Shown here one piece after another: positions 49,242-57,931 of a stretch of DNA of 64,000 nucleotides. Source of the stretch: Sphingobacterium faecale. GTDB taxonomy: Bacteria; Bacteroidota; Bacteroidia; Sphingobacteriales; Sphingobacteriaceae. Position 1 is the stretch's first letter. The number at the start of each line of letters is the position of its first letter. The DNA is taken from positions 186,001-250,000 of the forward strand of contig NZ_JAERTY010000001.1 in the NCBI RefSeq assembly GCF_016746095.1, read 5' to 3'. Both the position numbers and the translations under genes were made by a program. A model generated the notes under the pieces. The model did not search any database and was not told where the DNA came from. It saw nothing but the letters and a program-made list of their open reading frames with translations.

Positions 49242-50288
49242 CTGTTGATTCTGAGGAGTGTTTTTTGTCCGCGTTGAGTAGGTAAATTCTACTTTGTTCA
49301 GATTGTTTTTTCTGCAATGTAGGTTAAATGTGTCGCGGATGATCTCGGATATTTTTCCTGTTCCTTTCATACGCTGTCCAAAAACGCTATCATTCACATG
49401 GCCTTGATGGCAATTTTGGATGGCATGCCAAATCTTATTGCTGCGATCTGGATAATTGATGGATAGCCAGTTTTGAAATATATCACCGATTTGACCATTG
49501 AGGCGGACGATGATGTAAGCCGCCCACAAGGCTCCGTTTTCTGCAGATTGCTTTAAAATGGTTGGAATTTCGTGGTCTGTGAGGCCAGGGATGATCGGAG
49601 CTACATTTACTCCTACAGGTATTCCTTCCTTACTTAATGTTTTCACTACTTTTAATCTGCCAGCTGCTGTGACTGTACGTGGTTCTAGCTTTTGCCTCGT
49701 GTCTTCCGATAGAGAGGTTATGGATACAAATACTTTTACTAGTTTTTGCTGTGCTAGTGGTACCAATATATCCATGTCCCGTAGGAGTAGACTATTCTTT
49801 GTAATGATACTTATAGGCTGTCGATGCTTTAATGCTATTTGTAGAATTTTTCTCGTTAGCTGTTTACTTCGTTCTATAGGTTGGTAACAGTCTGTGTTTC
49901 CAGAAAGGTGTATAGGACTAAAATCCCAGTTCTTTTTGGTTATAAACTCTTCAAAAAGCTGTGGTGAATTTTCTTTTACAATGATTTTCCTTTCAAAATC
50001 CAGCCCAGCACTTAAATCCCAATATTGATGCGAGTTGCGCGCATAACAATAAATACAACCATGTTCGCATCCTTGATACGGATTCGCTGAGAAATTCATA
50101 CCTACATCAGGACTATCGACTTTGTGTACGAGTGTTTTGGCGTTGGATGATAGAAAAGTAGTACAGTTGTTATCCTCCTCTTTTTGATCTATTCCTTCAA
50201 TGAAATATTGATCATATTTCTGTGATTTGTATCCATTGTGTGGATTGAATTGTGCTCCTCGTCCTCTAATTGTATTTTCACCTTCCAT
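49227..50288 (-). CDS. PA0069-family radical SAM protein
   Basis: 353 residues. The iron-sulfur motif CEHGCIYCYA places C74, C78 and C81 in the family's spacing, following NPYQG. Further marks are IHLSGNTDCYQPIE and VTAAGRLKVV. The family resembles spore photoproduct lyase-type radical SAM enzymes, with DNA repair or another role not established. The gene lies convergent to the NfeD gene with a 15-base overlap of the stops and 24 bases after the polyphosphate kinase gene. Confidence 0.88.
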   Translation of the reverse strand: MEGENTIRGRGAQFNPHNGYKSQKYDQYFIEGIDQKEEDNNCTTFLSSNAKTLVHKVDSPDVGMNFSANPYQGCEHGCIYCYARNSHQYWDLSAGLDFERKIIVKENSPQLFEEFITKKNWDFSPIHLSGNTDCYQPIERSKQLTRKILQIALKHRQPISIITKNSLLLRDMDILVPLAQQKLVKVFVSITSLSEDTRQKLEPRTVTAAGRLKVVKTLSKEGIPVGVNVAPIIPGLTDHEIPTILKQSAENGALWAAYIIVRLNGQIGDIFQNWLSINYPDRSNKIWHAIQNCHQGHVNDSVFGQRMKGTGKISEIIRDTFNLHCRKNNLNKVEFTYSTRTKNTPQNQQLSLF

Positions 50289-50312
50289 AATAGGATAAAA
50301 ATACTAAAAATA

Positions 50313-52388
50313 TTAGTTGTTTTGATTATGTGATTTGCTTTTTAGGTATTTATACAGTTCTATTTGGGAGCGAAATTCTGCTTCATTGTTTTTAACATAT
50401 TCGTTGTTAAGATTATTATTTAACCAACGCGCTTTTACGTTGTCCTTCAGTTGGATTTTAAGCATGTCCAATATTTCAGCTTTAATCTTTTTATCATTTA
50501 TTTTTACCGCTGCTTCGATGCGATGGTCGAGATTTCTGGTCATCCAGTCTGCTGAGGATATATAAGTGAGCTCTTTCCCTGCATTGTAGAAATAAAAAAC
50601 ACGGGCATGCTCTAAGTATTCATCAACAATGCTTATGGCGTGTATAGGGTGTACGAATGTGTTTTGATTTACAGCGCAATAGATGCTGCGTACAATCATT
50701 TCGATTTTAACTCCAGCTTCAGCAGCTTCATATATTTTCTTGATCAGGATCTTGTCACTTAGCGAATTAATCTTGACAATTACTTGTGCTTTTTTACCGG
50801 CTTTTGCTTCCGCTATTTCTGTATCGAAATAACCGATCAGAGTATCTCGCATATCTGTAGGGCATACTAAAAGACCTTTACCCATCTTTAATGTCTCCGT
50901 TAATTCCTGTTGAGGACGTCTTAAGGCATTGAAAATTTTATTGATATCAGCCATCACGTTTCGATTGCTGGTTAACATGCAATAATCTCCGTACAGTTTC
51001 GCTGTTTTCTCGTTTATATTTCCTGTACTTACAAAACCGTATTGAATCGTTTTACCATTCACTCTTTTTCTGATAATTCCTAGTTTTGCATGGATTTTTT
51101 TGTTAGGAATACCTAGTAGGACCTTAACTCCCTCCATCTCAAAACGGTCCTTCCATTCCAGATTGTGAGCTTCATCAAAGCGGGCCCGTAGCTCTAGCAT
51201 TACGGTGACATCTTTTCCATTTCGGACGGCATTTACCAAAGCATTAGCGACTTTTGAATTAGAAGCTAGTCGGTAAGCGGTAATTTGGATAGAGATTACT
51301 TCTGGATCCATAGCAGCCTCCCGTAATAAGTCGATGATATGTTCAAAAGTATGATATGGAAAGGATAATAAAATATCCTTTTTAGTAATCACATCCGTTA
51401 TACGGGTCTGATCCGCTAAATCGGGATGTAAAAAAGAATTTCGCTCTTTTGGTTTATGGTATTTCCGAAATATGGCTGGAAAATCCATGAAGTCCTTAAA
51501 GTTATGGATTTTTTGTCCGGGGATGATGCTATCCTTTTTAGAGATGTTAAGCTTTTTAATCAAGAAATCAACTAAATTGGGATCCATTTGATGATCAAAG
51601 ACAAATCTAGTAGGTTTTCCCTTTCTTCTGCTTTTTACAGCTTTAGCTATTTTGTCCGCAAAGTTGGTGTTTATGTCATTGTCTAAATCAAATTCCGCAT
51701 CTCGGGTTATTTTAAAAGCATTTGCCGTAAATTCGTCAAAGCCAAAAAAGGAAAAAATGTGTGGTAGATTAAACGTGATAACATCTTCTAATAAGATAAC
51801 ATGTACTTCCTTTTTGGGGGCAGGAAGTAATATGAAGCGACCGATTTGGGCCGTGGGTATTTCTATGATGGCAAATTTTGTTTCATATTGCCAATCTGCT
51901 TTTTTCATCGCTATACCCAGATATAGTGACTTGTCACGCAAGTAAGGCATAGGTCTTTGGTCATCTAAAAGAAGGGGAATTACACTAGATTCAATTTCCT
52001 CAATGTAGTAATGTTTTACAAATTGCTTTTGTTCTTCGGATAGGTCGTTGGCAGTTTTGATATATACTCTTTGTTTTGCCATCTCTTTTTGTACCTCGCG
52101 CCAAGTGTTATCAAATTTTTTCTGCTGCTTTATAACTTTTGCATTTAGCTCATTCAGAATTAACTGTGGTTTTTCAAAGAAAATGTTTTTTGCTTCCTTT
52201 TCGTCGACAGCTAGGGCTCGTTTTAAACCGGCCACCCGTACCCTGAAAAATTCATCCATATTGTTGGAGAATATACCGAGAAATTTAATCCTTGAAATAA
52301 GTGGTACAGTCTTATCTGCAGCTTCTTGCAGAACTCTACCGTTAAAGCTTAACCAGCTAATATCTCTAGGAACAAATTTGCGTGCCAT
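50313..52388 (-). CDS. ppk1: Polyphosphate kinase 1
   Basis: 691 residues, as expected for PPK1. Domain order is N-terminal (RDISWLSFNGRVLQEA at 8-23), head (ILLPAPKKEVHVILLEDV near 197), and two phospholipase D-like C-terminal domains. The autophosphorylated histidine lies in KKIHAKLGII (near 430), and VHPIHAISIV (near 585) supplies the second conserved histidine pair. The enzyme makes inorganic polyphosphate from ATP reversibly at the inner membrane. It is followed by the radical SAM gene. Confidence 0.93.
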   Translation of the reverse strand: MARKFVPRDISWLSFNGRVLQEAADKTVPLISRIKFLGIFSNNMDEFFRVRVAGLKRALAVDEKEAKNIFFEKPQLILNELNAKVIKQQKKFDNTWREVQKEMAKQRVYIKTANDLSEEQKQFVKHYYIEEIESSVIPLLLDDQRPMPYLRDKSLYLGIAMKKADWQYETKFAIIEIPTAQIGRFILLPAPKKEVHVILLEDVITFNLPHIFSFFGFDEFTANAFKITRDAEFDLDNDINTNFADKIAKAVKSRRKGKPTRFVFDHQMDPNLVDFLIKKLNISKKDSIIPGQKIHNFKDFMDFPAIFRKYHKPKERNSFLHPDLADQTRITDVITKKDILLSFPYHTFEHIIDLLREAAMDPEVISIQITAYRLASNSKVANALVNAVRNGKDVTVMLELRARFDEAHNLEWKDRFEMEGVKVLLGIPNKKIHAKLGIIRKRVNGKTIQYGFVSTGNINEKTAKLYGDYCMLTSNRNVMADINKIFNALRRPQQELTETLKMGKGLLVCPTDMRDTLIGYFDTEIAEAKAGKKAQVIVKINSLSDKILIKKIYEAAEAGVKIEMIVRSIYCAVNQNTFVHPIHAISIVDEYLEHARVFYFYNAGKELTYISSADWMTRNLDHRIEAAVKINDKKIKAEILDMLKIQLKDNVKARWLNNNLNNEYVKNNEAEFRSQIELYKYLKSKSHNQNN

Positions 52389-52467
52389 ATATGTTATCTA
52401 TTTGAAACCAAAACTATATTTTTAGTGTTATCTCCATGTTAATTCTACATGAATAGTGAAAGGTTTT

Positions 52468-52842
52468 TTATTTAGACCCGGAGCGTTTTACAATATTGAT
52501 AGCCTTGAATGCGGTCGTGTCATAGTAGGGCGGCTCGAGTTGCAATTGTGTGGGATAAGGGTGATTTTTGTCAAAGAAAAAAATCCGTGTGACACTGTTG
52601 TAATCATTGGTTGGAAACAGATCCGAACAAGCGTCAAAGTCTGCATTGGACATATCGCCGACAGTAACGGCGTATATACGTACTATCCCACCTTTGTTCT
52701 GTTCATTGCGAACGAAGGCTACCTCTTCGAAATCTCCAGGAATATCTTTTATTGTAGGTTGACTGAAAGAATCCCATATCAGATACCCCAATATAAGGAT
52801 GATGGGTATGGCAATAAACCATACCCTTTTATTGTTTTTCAT
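52468..52842 (-). CDS. Small membrane-anchored protein of unknown function
   Basis: 124 residues. A single N-terminal membrane helix (about 7-25, VWFIAIPIILILGYLIWDSF) is followed by a soluble domain with no motif I recognise; it has a DACSDLFPTNDYNS segment and a FDKNHPYPTQLQ part. It is probably anchored in the inner membrane with the soluble part outside. It stands between ppk1 and the DJ-1/PfpI gene, on the same strand, 30 bases after the latter. Confidence 0.6.
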   Translation of the reverse strand: MKNNKRVWFIAIPIILILGYLIWDSFSQPTIKDIPGDFEEVAFVRNEQNKGGIVRIYAVTVGDMSNADFDACSDLFPTNDYNSVTRIFFFDKNHPYPTQLQLEPPYYDTTAFKAINIVKRSGSK

Positions 52843-52872
52843 TTATCGCTGTTTGTTGTTAAAAAACTAATT

Positions 52873-53451
52873 TTACAAGCTTATGGTAATTCCTAATAGC
52901 TTGTAAAAATCACGTAAGATAGCTTGATGCCCTGGCCATGCAGGTGAGGTTACTAAGTTGTCGTCTATAATCGATTGGTCAGCAGGAATATTTTTCCAAG
53001 TGCCGCCAGCAAGTTCTATATCCGGCCCAACGGCAACATATGCTGTTAATGTGCGGTCTTTTAGCACCTTTGCTGCTGTCAAAACCTGGATGCCGTGACA
53101 GATGGCTGCTACAGGTTTGTTCTTTTCGAAAAAATGCTGGACAATTTCCAAAACACGCTTATTCAAACGAATATACTCAGCGGATCGTCCGCCGGCAATA
53201 TATAGACCGTCGTATTCATCTGGATTGATCTCATCGAAACTTTTATTGATAGCAAAGTTGTGCCCCCTAAGTTCTTTATACGTATGGTCACCTGTAAAGT
53301 CATGGACAGCTGTAGGAATGACTTCTCCTTTTTTTCGATCGGGAGCTACGGCATCTACTTCTATACCGATTGAGCCCATTGCTTGAAAAGGAACCATAGC
53401 TTCGTAATCTTCTACATAATCACCAACGAGTAATAATATTCTTTTTGCCAT
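52873..53451 (-). CDS. DJ-1/PfpI family protein
   Basis: 192 residues. The nucleophile elbow AAICHG gives C118 with H119, and E15 near the N-terminus fits the conserved acid that activates the cysteine. LYIAGGRSAEYIRL and LTSPAWPGHQA-like sequence are typical of the PfpI/YajL branch. Members act as deglycases, chaperones or hydrolases in the cytosol. The gene lies 63 bases after an NADPH-FMN reductase-like gene on the same strand, which hints at a stress-response function. Confidence 0.87.
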   Translation of the reverse strand: MAKRILLLVGDYVEDYEAMVPFQAMGSIGIEVDAVAPDRKKGEVIPTAVHDFTGDHTYKELRGHNFAINKSFDEINPDEYDGLYIAGGRSAEYIRLNKRVLEIVQHFFEKNKPVAAICHGIQVLTAAKVLKDRTLTAYVAVGPDIELAGGTWKNIPADQSIIDDNLVTSPAWPGHQAILRDFYKLLGITISL

Positions 53452-53514
53452 AATATTTGTGTTTTAATATGTTATTCTATTGTTTAAACAGCTGATATGT
53501 TCTAAAGTTTGCAT

Positions 53515-54072
53515 TTAGCGCGTTAGTATTTCCGCCATTAGTCGTTTGGTTTTTCTTACTTTAGCTTCCAATTGACTCCGGAGTACAGGAGTAATAATAC
53601 CTTTGCCCTCTTCAAAATTGTTGTTGAATTCAGGAAGGGAAAATGTTTCTAATACCTCAGCTCCATCGAACGGCATTCGTTGGGTGGCTATATCCAGAAC
53701 CGATTGTCCGCCACGTCGTCCTTGGCTAGTCGCAAGTAAGAATACGGGTTTGCCATTGTATATTTTTCTTCCTTTGATTCGGGAAGTCCAATCTACTAGA
53801 TTTTTATATCCAACATTGTAGTTACCGTTGTTTTCCGCAAAAGAAATAATAATAAAATCTGCAGCGTCGATTTTCTCGGCAAATTGTAAAGGGCCTTCCG
53901 GCATACCTATTTCTTTTTCTTTGTCTTTTGAGAATAACGGCGCTTCAAAATCGTTTAGATCAATAATCTCAATGCTATCTTCTTTCTCTTTGTAATACTT
54001 ACTAACGGAGGACGCTAATTTTTTATTGATGGAGTCCGAGCTGTTACTAGCCCCAAAAACTAATATTTTCAT
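53515..54072 (-). CDS. NAD(P)H-dependent FMN reductase / flavodoxin-like protein
   Basis: 185 residues. The flavodoxin-like fold begins MKILVFGASNSSDSINKKLAS with the phosphate-binding loop, and FIIISFAENNGNYNVGYKNLVDWTS (about 73-97) gives the second FMN contact of the family. It reduces flavins or quinones with NAD(P)H. The gene is upstream of the DJ-1/PfpI gene and may be in an oxidative-stress unit with it. Substrate not determined. Confidence 0.85.
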   Translation of the reverse strand: MKILVFGASNSSDSINKKLASSVSKYYKEKEDSIEIIDLNDFEAPLFSKDKEKEIGMPEGPLQFAEKIDAADFIIISFAENNGNYNVGYKNLVDWTSRIKGRKIYNGKPVFLLATSQGRRGGQSVLDIATQRMPFDGAEVLETFSLPEFNNNFEEGKGIITPVLRSQLEAKVRKTKRLMAEILTR

Positions 54073-54152
54073 GGAATTACAAATTATTATTTGATGACTA
54101 CAATTTAGGAATAATTTTACAGAAAGACGAGTTTGTATGAATATGTCTCAAA

Positions 54153-54188
54153 AACATAAAAGGAGCTATTAATAGCTCCTTTTATGTT
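54153..54188. terminator. Perfect 36-bp palindrome, terminator
   Basis: Positions 54153-54170 are the exact reverse complement of 54171-54188, giving an 18-bp stem with no unpaired bases except those that must open at the tip. It lies 21 bases after the stop of ychF on the minus strand and has A/T-rich ends, so it can end transcripts in either direction. Confidence 0.7.
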
Positions 54189-54208
54189 AAATTATGATGA
54201 CAAAAATG

Positions 54209-55309
54209 TTATACGTTGAAGCGGAAGTGCATGATATCTCCATCTTCTACGATGTAAGTTTTGCCCTCTACGGAAAGTTTACCTGCATCTTTTACTGCAG
54301 CTTCCGAACCATAGTTCACAAAGTCTTCATATTTTGTCACCTCTGCCCGTATAAACCCCTTTTCGAAATCGGTATGGATTACGCCAGCTGCTTGAGGTGC
54401 AGTGTACCCTTTTTCTATTGTCCATGCTCTTACTTCTTGAACCCCAGCTGTAAAGTAGGTTGCTAGATTAAGGAGAGAATAGGCTGCTCGAATGAGTTTG
54501 TTGACACCGGATTCTTGAAGTCCTAAGTCATCCAAGAACATTTGTCGTTCTTCGTAGCTTTCTAGTTGAGCAATCTCAGATTCGATTTGAGCAGATATGA
54601 CCAAAACCTCTGCATTTTCATCTTTAACGGCCTCTCTTACACGTTCCACATAGGCATTGCCCGTATTGACAGAACCTTCGTCTACATTACATACGTAAAG
54701 TACTGGTTTTACAGTCAGTAGGGTAAGATCTGCGATGTATTCGAAATCTTCTTCGCTGATAGGCGCCGTACGTGCTGATTTACCTGCTTCTAAATGTTCT
54801 TTTATAACAGATAAGATTTCGAATGTCTTTTTAGCATCTTTATCACCACCGGTTTTAGCCATTTTTTCTACCTTTTGGATGCGTTTTACCACAGTATCCA
54901 AGTCCTTCAATTGAAGCTCGGTATCAATAATTTCTTTGTCACGGATAGGATCCACAGAACCATCTACGTGGATGACATTTCCATCGTCAAAACAACGTAA
55001 GACGTGGATGATTGCATTTGTTGTTCGGATGTTGCCCAAAAATTGGTTCCCTAAGCCCTCTCCTTTAGAGGCGCCCTTTACTAATCCTGCAATGTCAACG
55101 ATCTCAATAGTATTGGGGACAATCCGTTGCGGATTAACAAGCTCAGCCAATTTAGTGAGACGCTCGTCAGGAACGGTGATAACACCTATATTGGGTTCGA
55201 TTGTACAAAAAGGAAAGTTCGCCGCTTGCGCCTTTGCATTGGACAAACAATTGAATAATGTTGATTTACCTACGTTCGGTAGGCCTACTATACCACATTG
55301 TAAAGCCAT
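54209..55309 (-). CDS. ychF: Redox-regulated ATPase YchF
   Basis: 366 residues from ATG 55309, close to the family length of about 363; a start at 55339 would add ten residues without similarity. The G-domain starts MALQCGIVGLPNVGKSTLFN (P-loop G9-S16), with FCTIEPNIGVITVPDERL and DIAGLVKGASKGEGLGNQFL. A helical domain and a C-terminal TGS-like domain (EKGFIRAEV, VKDAGKLSVEGKTYIVEDGDIM) follow. YchF is a ribosome-associated ATPase. The gene is divergent from the beta-barrel protein gene at 55424. Confidence 0.93.
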   Translation of the reverse strand: MALQCGIVGLPNVGKSTLFNCLSNAKAQAANFPFCTIEPNIGVITVPDERLTKLAELVNPQRIVPNTIEIVDIAGLVKGASKGEGLGNQFLGNIRTTNAIIHVLRCFDDGNVIHVDGSVDPIRDKEIIDTELQLKDLDTVVKRIQKVEKMAKTGGDKDAKKTFEILSVIKEHLEAGKSARTAPISEEDFEYIADLTLLTVKPVLYVCNVDEGSVNTGNAYVERVREAVKDENAEVLVISAQIESEIAQLESYEERQMFLDDLGLQESGVNKLIRAAYSLLNLATYFTAGVQEVRAWTIEKGYTAPQAAGVIHTDFEKGFIRAEVTKYEDFVNYGSEAAVKDAGKLSVEGKTYIVEDGDIMHFRFNV

Positions 55310-55371
55310 GAGTCTTGCTGAAATGTTTAAAATTTGCACAAAGATAGAAAATTTAATGTAAGAAAATATGT

Positions 55372-55401
55372 GTTGGATTTTGCTTTCTTTGGTTATTTTT
55401 G
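55372..55401 (+). promoter_or_regulatory. Promoter of the small beta-barrel protein
   Basis: GTTG at 55372-55375 and TATTTTTG at 55394-55401 give a good -33/-7 pair, with 26 bases between the T-runs. The message would have a leader of about 16 bases before ATG 55424. Confidence 0.65.
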
Positions 55402-55423
55402 CAATATAAAATTATTACTTACT

Positions 55424-56104
55424 ATGAGATTTATTTTTACCTTAACAGGACTGTTGTGGTGCCTGATGGCTTCTGCTCAACGCAAATTTGATCATAAGTT
55501 TAACTTTGGAATGAATTATGTCATCGGTGATTCCAAAGAGCGATCAGATGATTGGTATGAAGCGATTGAAGATGATTACCTAAGTTTAAAATTTGATTAT
55601 GTGGCTAGTTTTAAACTTAACAGATCTATCGAAATAGGGCCCGGTGTCGGAATACGCCATCTGATCTCCTTGGATGAAACTTCCAGCAACCGGAATGTCA
55701 GTACGAATGTAATGGGCTATTCTTCAAATACTATATCGAACTATTTTGCCATACCGGTATTTATTAACTTCAATGCCCGTTTTATAGACAAGATGGTAAG
55801 TCCCTTTTTGTCCGTTTCATCGGGATATACGTTTGCCATTAATGATAGTAATATTGAGTTGTATGATCAAGATAATGGTTCTCGGGAAAATTATACTTCA
55901 AAAATTAAGTCTGGTTTCATTGCAAATGCACAAGCGGGAGCGAATATTCGTTTTCGTAATGGTATGAACATATCTGCAGGTCCTTATTTTGAGTTTCAGC
56001 CGACAAAAATAGTCCGTAGTAACGATATGGGAAATAGAGTGTCTACAGGGGAAATCAAACGAGATCTGTATCATATCGGTTTACAGTTGGGATTTGCTTT
56101 TTAG
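55424..56104 (+). CDS. Outer-membrane beta-barrel protein
   Basis: 226 residues from ATG 55424; a longer frame from 55334 would place the promoter inside the gene. Signal peptide to about residue 17 (MASAQ), then a run of alternating strands with aromatic ends (FNFGMNYVIGD, LKFDYVASFKLN, ISNYFAIPVFINFNARF, HIGLQLGFAF). The final phenylalanine is the usual C-terminus of barrels. It should be an eight-stranded OMP-type porin-like protein. Function unknown. Confidence 0.75.
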   Translation: MRFIFTLTGLLWCLMASAQRKFDHKFNFGMNYVIGDSKERSDDWYEAIEDDYLSLKFDYVASFKLNRSIEIGPGVGIRHLISLDETSSNRNVSTNVMGYSSNTISNYFAIPVFINFNARFIDKMVSPFLSVSSGYTFAINDSNIELYDQDNGSRENYTSKIKSGFIANAQAGANIRFRNGMNISAGPYFEFQPTKIVRSNDMGNRVSTGEIKRDLYHIGLQLGFAF

Positions 56105-56186
56105 TCTCTTTTATTTCACATCTTTTAACAATATAGACATTAATCCTTTTCGGTGTGCGATAGGTCATACAGATAATTTAAGGAAT

Positions 56187-56194
56187 AAGGAGGA
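56187..56194 (+). promoter_or_regulatory. Strong Shine-Dalgarno site
   Basis: AAGGAGGA, 6 bases before the ATG at 56200 counted from the end of GGAGG. Uncommon in this organism type. Confidence 0.55.
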
Positions 56195-56199
56195 TTGTT

Positions 56200-56670
56200 A
56201 TGAAAAGATATTTTTACCTATCGCTATTATTTATTGGAATCGGTTTTGCCCAGCCTAGCCAAGCGCAGGTTAGTGTTAACATCAATATAGGTAGCCAGCC
56301 TTTATGGGGACCTGTTGGTTACGATTATGTGCGTTATTACTATATGCCGGAGATCGATGTTTATTATGATGTTAGTCGTAGAAAATATACTTACTATCAA
56401 GGTAATAGATGGGTGACCAAGTCGAAGTTGCCTGGACGCTATAAGCATTTTGATATATATCGTACTTATAAAGTGGTGTTGAATGATCCTAGCCCTTGGA
56501 GGTACCACCGTAATCATAGAGATCGTTATGGCCGATACGCAAATAATCATACACAAATAATATTACGCGATGCAGATAGAAAAGGGAAGGGAGGAAAGTA
56601 TGATAATAGATCTAGTAAAAAACCGCATAAACATACTAAGTCTAATAATCGTAAAAATTGGGATGATTAG
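56200..56670 (+). CDS. Secreted basic protein, tyrosine-rich
   Basis: 156 residues. Signal peptide to about residue 22 (PSQAQ), followed by tyrosine-rich sequence (YDYVRYYYMPEIDVYYDVSRRKYTYYQGNRW) and a strongly basic tail from about residue 105 (HRDRYGRYANNH, then lysine and arginine to the end). I recognise it as a type seen in Sphingobacteriaceae but cannot assign a function. A positively charged envelope or matrix-binding protein is possible. It is followed by a strong terminator and so is probably a single-gene unit or paired with the preceding gene. Confidence 0.7.
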   Translation: MKRYFYLSLLFIGIGFAQPSQAQVSVNINIGSQPLWGPVGYDYVRYYYMPEIDVYYDVSRRKYTYYQGNRWVTKSKLPGRYKHFDIYRTYKVVLNDPSPWRYHRNHRDRYGRYANNHTQIILRDADRKGKGGKYDNRSSKKPHKHTKSNNRKNWDD

Positions 56671-56714
56671 CGGTTCGTAAAGATATTCCATTAGTTGTAG
56701 TTTAAGTTTGTTTT

Positions 56715-56750
56715 AAAGTCCCTAAGAGGTATCTCTTAGGGACTTTTTAT
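56715..56750. terminator. Strong terminator
   Basis: A perfect 14-bp stem (56715-56728 with 56733-56746), 4-base loop GTAT, T-run on the plus strand. It ends the gene at 56200-56670. Confidence 0.85.
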
Positions 56751-56811
56751 AATTATTATATTTTTGGTATATAATTTGTTTCAAGGCTTTTCGAAAACAA
56801 AAAAAATATAC

Positions 56812-56840
56812 TTTGAATTAAGATATTTGTTCTAATTTTG
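56812..56840 (+). promoter_or_regulatory. Promoter of the polysaccharide deacetylase gene
   Basis: TTTG at 56812-56815 and TAATTTTG at 56833-56840, a textbook Bacteroidota pair with 25 bases between the T-runs. The leader would be about 30 bases to ATG 56877. Confidence 0.75.
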
Positions 56841-56876
56841 TGGAATATTTAGGGTAATCGTTAATTGCTATATTAC

Positions 56877-57830
56877 ATGAGGAAGAAAGGTAGAGGGTTA
56901 GCTATTCTATTTGGAGCTACTCTCCTAGGAGTGTGGATGAGTTCTTGTCAAAATTTATCTTCAGCAGCTTTAGGGTATGTGAATCGGGACTCGATCGAAA
57001 CAAATGATCAAGAGCCTGTTATTCCTGTTAGAAAGCCACTGTTATTGGATAAATGGGATTCCTTACAGCGCAATCAGATACTCTTTGTTGTAGACACGGT
57101 CAATAAGATAGATGTCAAGACGCAGAAGAAGAATCTTAAAGATTCACTAAAACGTGAGTTCGATAAAAAACCTAAACACGTTTTTTTGACTTTTGACGAC
57201 GGACCTTTGGTGGGTAGCGCTGCTATTGATTCCTTAGCAAAAGCAAAGGACATTAAGGTGAGTGTTTTTTTAGTAGGTAAGCATGCGAATTCGGGTAAGG
57301 CACGGAAGCGTGACTTAGCGAGGTATGAAAGCAATCCGCTAATTGCGTGTTATAATCATAGCTATACGCATGCCCATAATAGATACACTTATTTCTATAG
57401 TAATCCAAATACTGCTTTTGATGATTTTGAGAAAAATGAAAATGACCTGAGTCTAAAGCATAAGATTGTACGTCTTCCTGGAAGAAATATCTGGATATAT
57501 GACGATGTTCGTAAAATAGATTTACAGAGTGGTTCTAGCACTGCTGACTTATTATTTGAAAATGGATATAAGGTTTATGGCTGGGACGTCGAGTGGCGCA
57601 TAAATAGTCTGACTGGAGTGCCGGTTCAAGCGTTAGAAACTGTATTTGGGAAAATGAAAAGCTTTCTGAACTACAAGAGCTCCATGACGCCTAATAATGT
57701 AGTATTGTTGATGCACGATGATATGTTTCAGACGAAAAAAGGTCAGGAGCTTTTAGGGCAATTGATTGATAATCTGAAGAAGGAAAATTACAATTTTGAA
57801 TTTATGCAGGACTACCCAATTAAGTACTAA
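56877..57830 (+). CDS. Polysaccharide deacetylase family lipoprotein
   Basis: 317 residues from ATG 56877 (a TTG twelve bases earlier is less likely). Lipobox ending SSC (C24). The NodB domain has LTFDDGP (D107, D108) and the metal-binding HSYTH in CYNHSYTHAH (near 159-168), with RLPGRN and LMHDDMFQT completing the set. The enzyme removes acetyl groups from amino sugars at the cell surface; it could act on peptidoglycan or on the exported polysaccharide. It has a clear promoter of its own. Confidence 0.85.
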   Translation: MRKKGRGLAILFGATLLGVWMSSCQNLSSAALGYVNRDSIETNDQEPVIPVRKPLLLDKWDSLQRNQILFVVDTVNKIDVKTQKKNLKDSLKREFDKKPKHVFLTFDDGPLVGSAAIDSLAKAKDIKVSVFLVGKHANSGKARKRDLARYESNPLIACYNHSYTHAHNRYTYFYSNPNTAFDDFEKNENDLSLKHKIVRLPGRNIWIYDDVRKIDLQSGSSTADLLFENGYKVYGWDVEWRINSLTGVPVQALETVFGKMKSFLNYKSSMTPNNVVLLMHDDMFQTKKGQELLGQLIDNLKKENYNFEFMQDYPIKY

Positions 57831-57890
57831 CTACGGGGAGCGAGGTTAAGTTCGTGTTTTTAATCAATTAATAAAACTTTTTTTCTGAAA

Positions 57891-57908
57891 TAACGTTATA
57901 TACGTATA
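57891..57908. promoter_or_regulatory. Two adjacent palindromes before DoxX gene
   Basis: TAACGTTA (57891-57898) directly followed by TATACGTATA (57899-57908), both perfect palindromes, 23 bases before the start at 57932. They may be operator half-sites. Confidence 0.4.
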
Positions 57909-57918
57909 CCAATTTTAG

Positions 57919-57927
57919 AAAGGAGGT
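57919..57927 (+). promoter_or_regulatory. Strong Shine-Dalgarno site
   Basis: AAAGGAGGT, full complement of the 16S tail, 4 bases before the ATG at 57932. It fixes the start of the DoxX gene. Confidence 0.65.
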
Positions 57928-57931
57928 CTTT

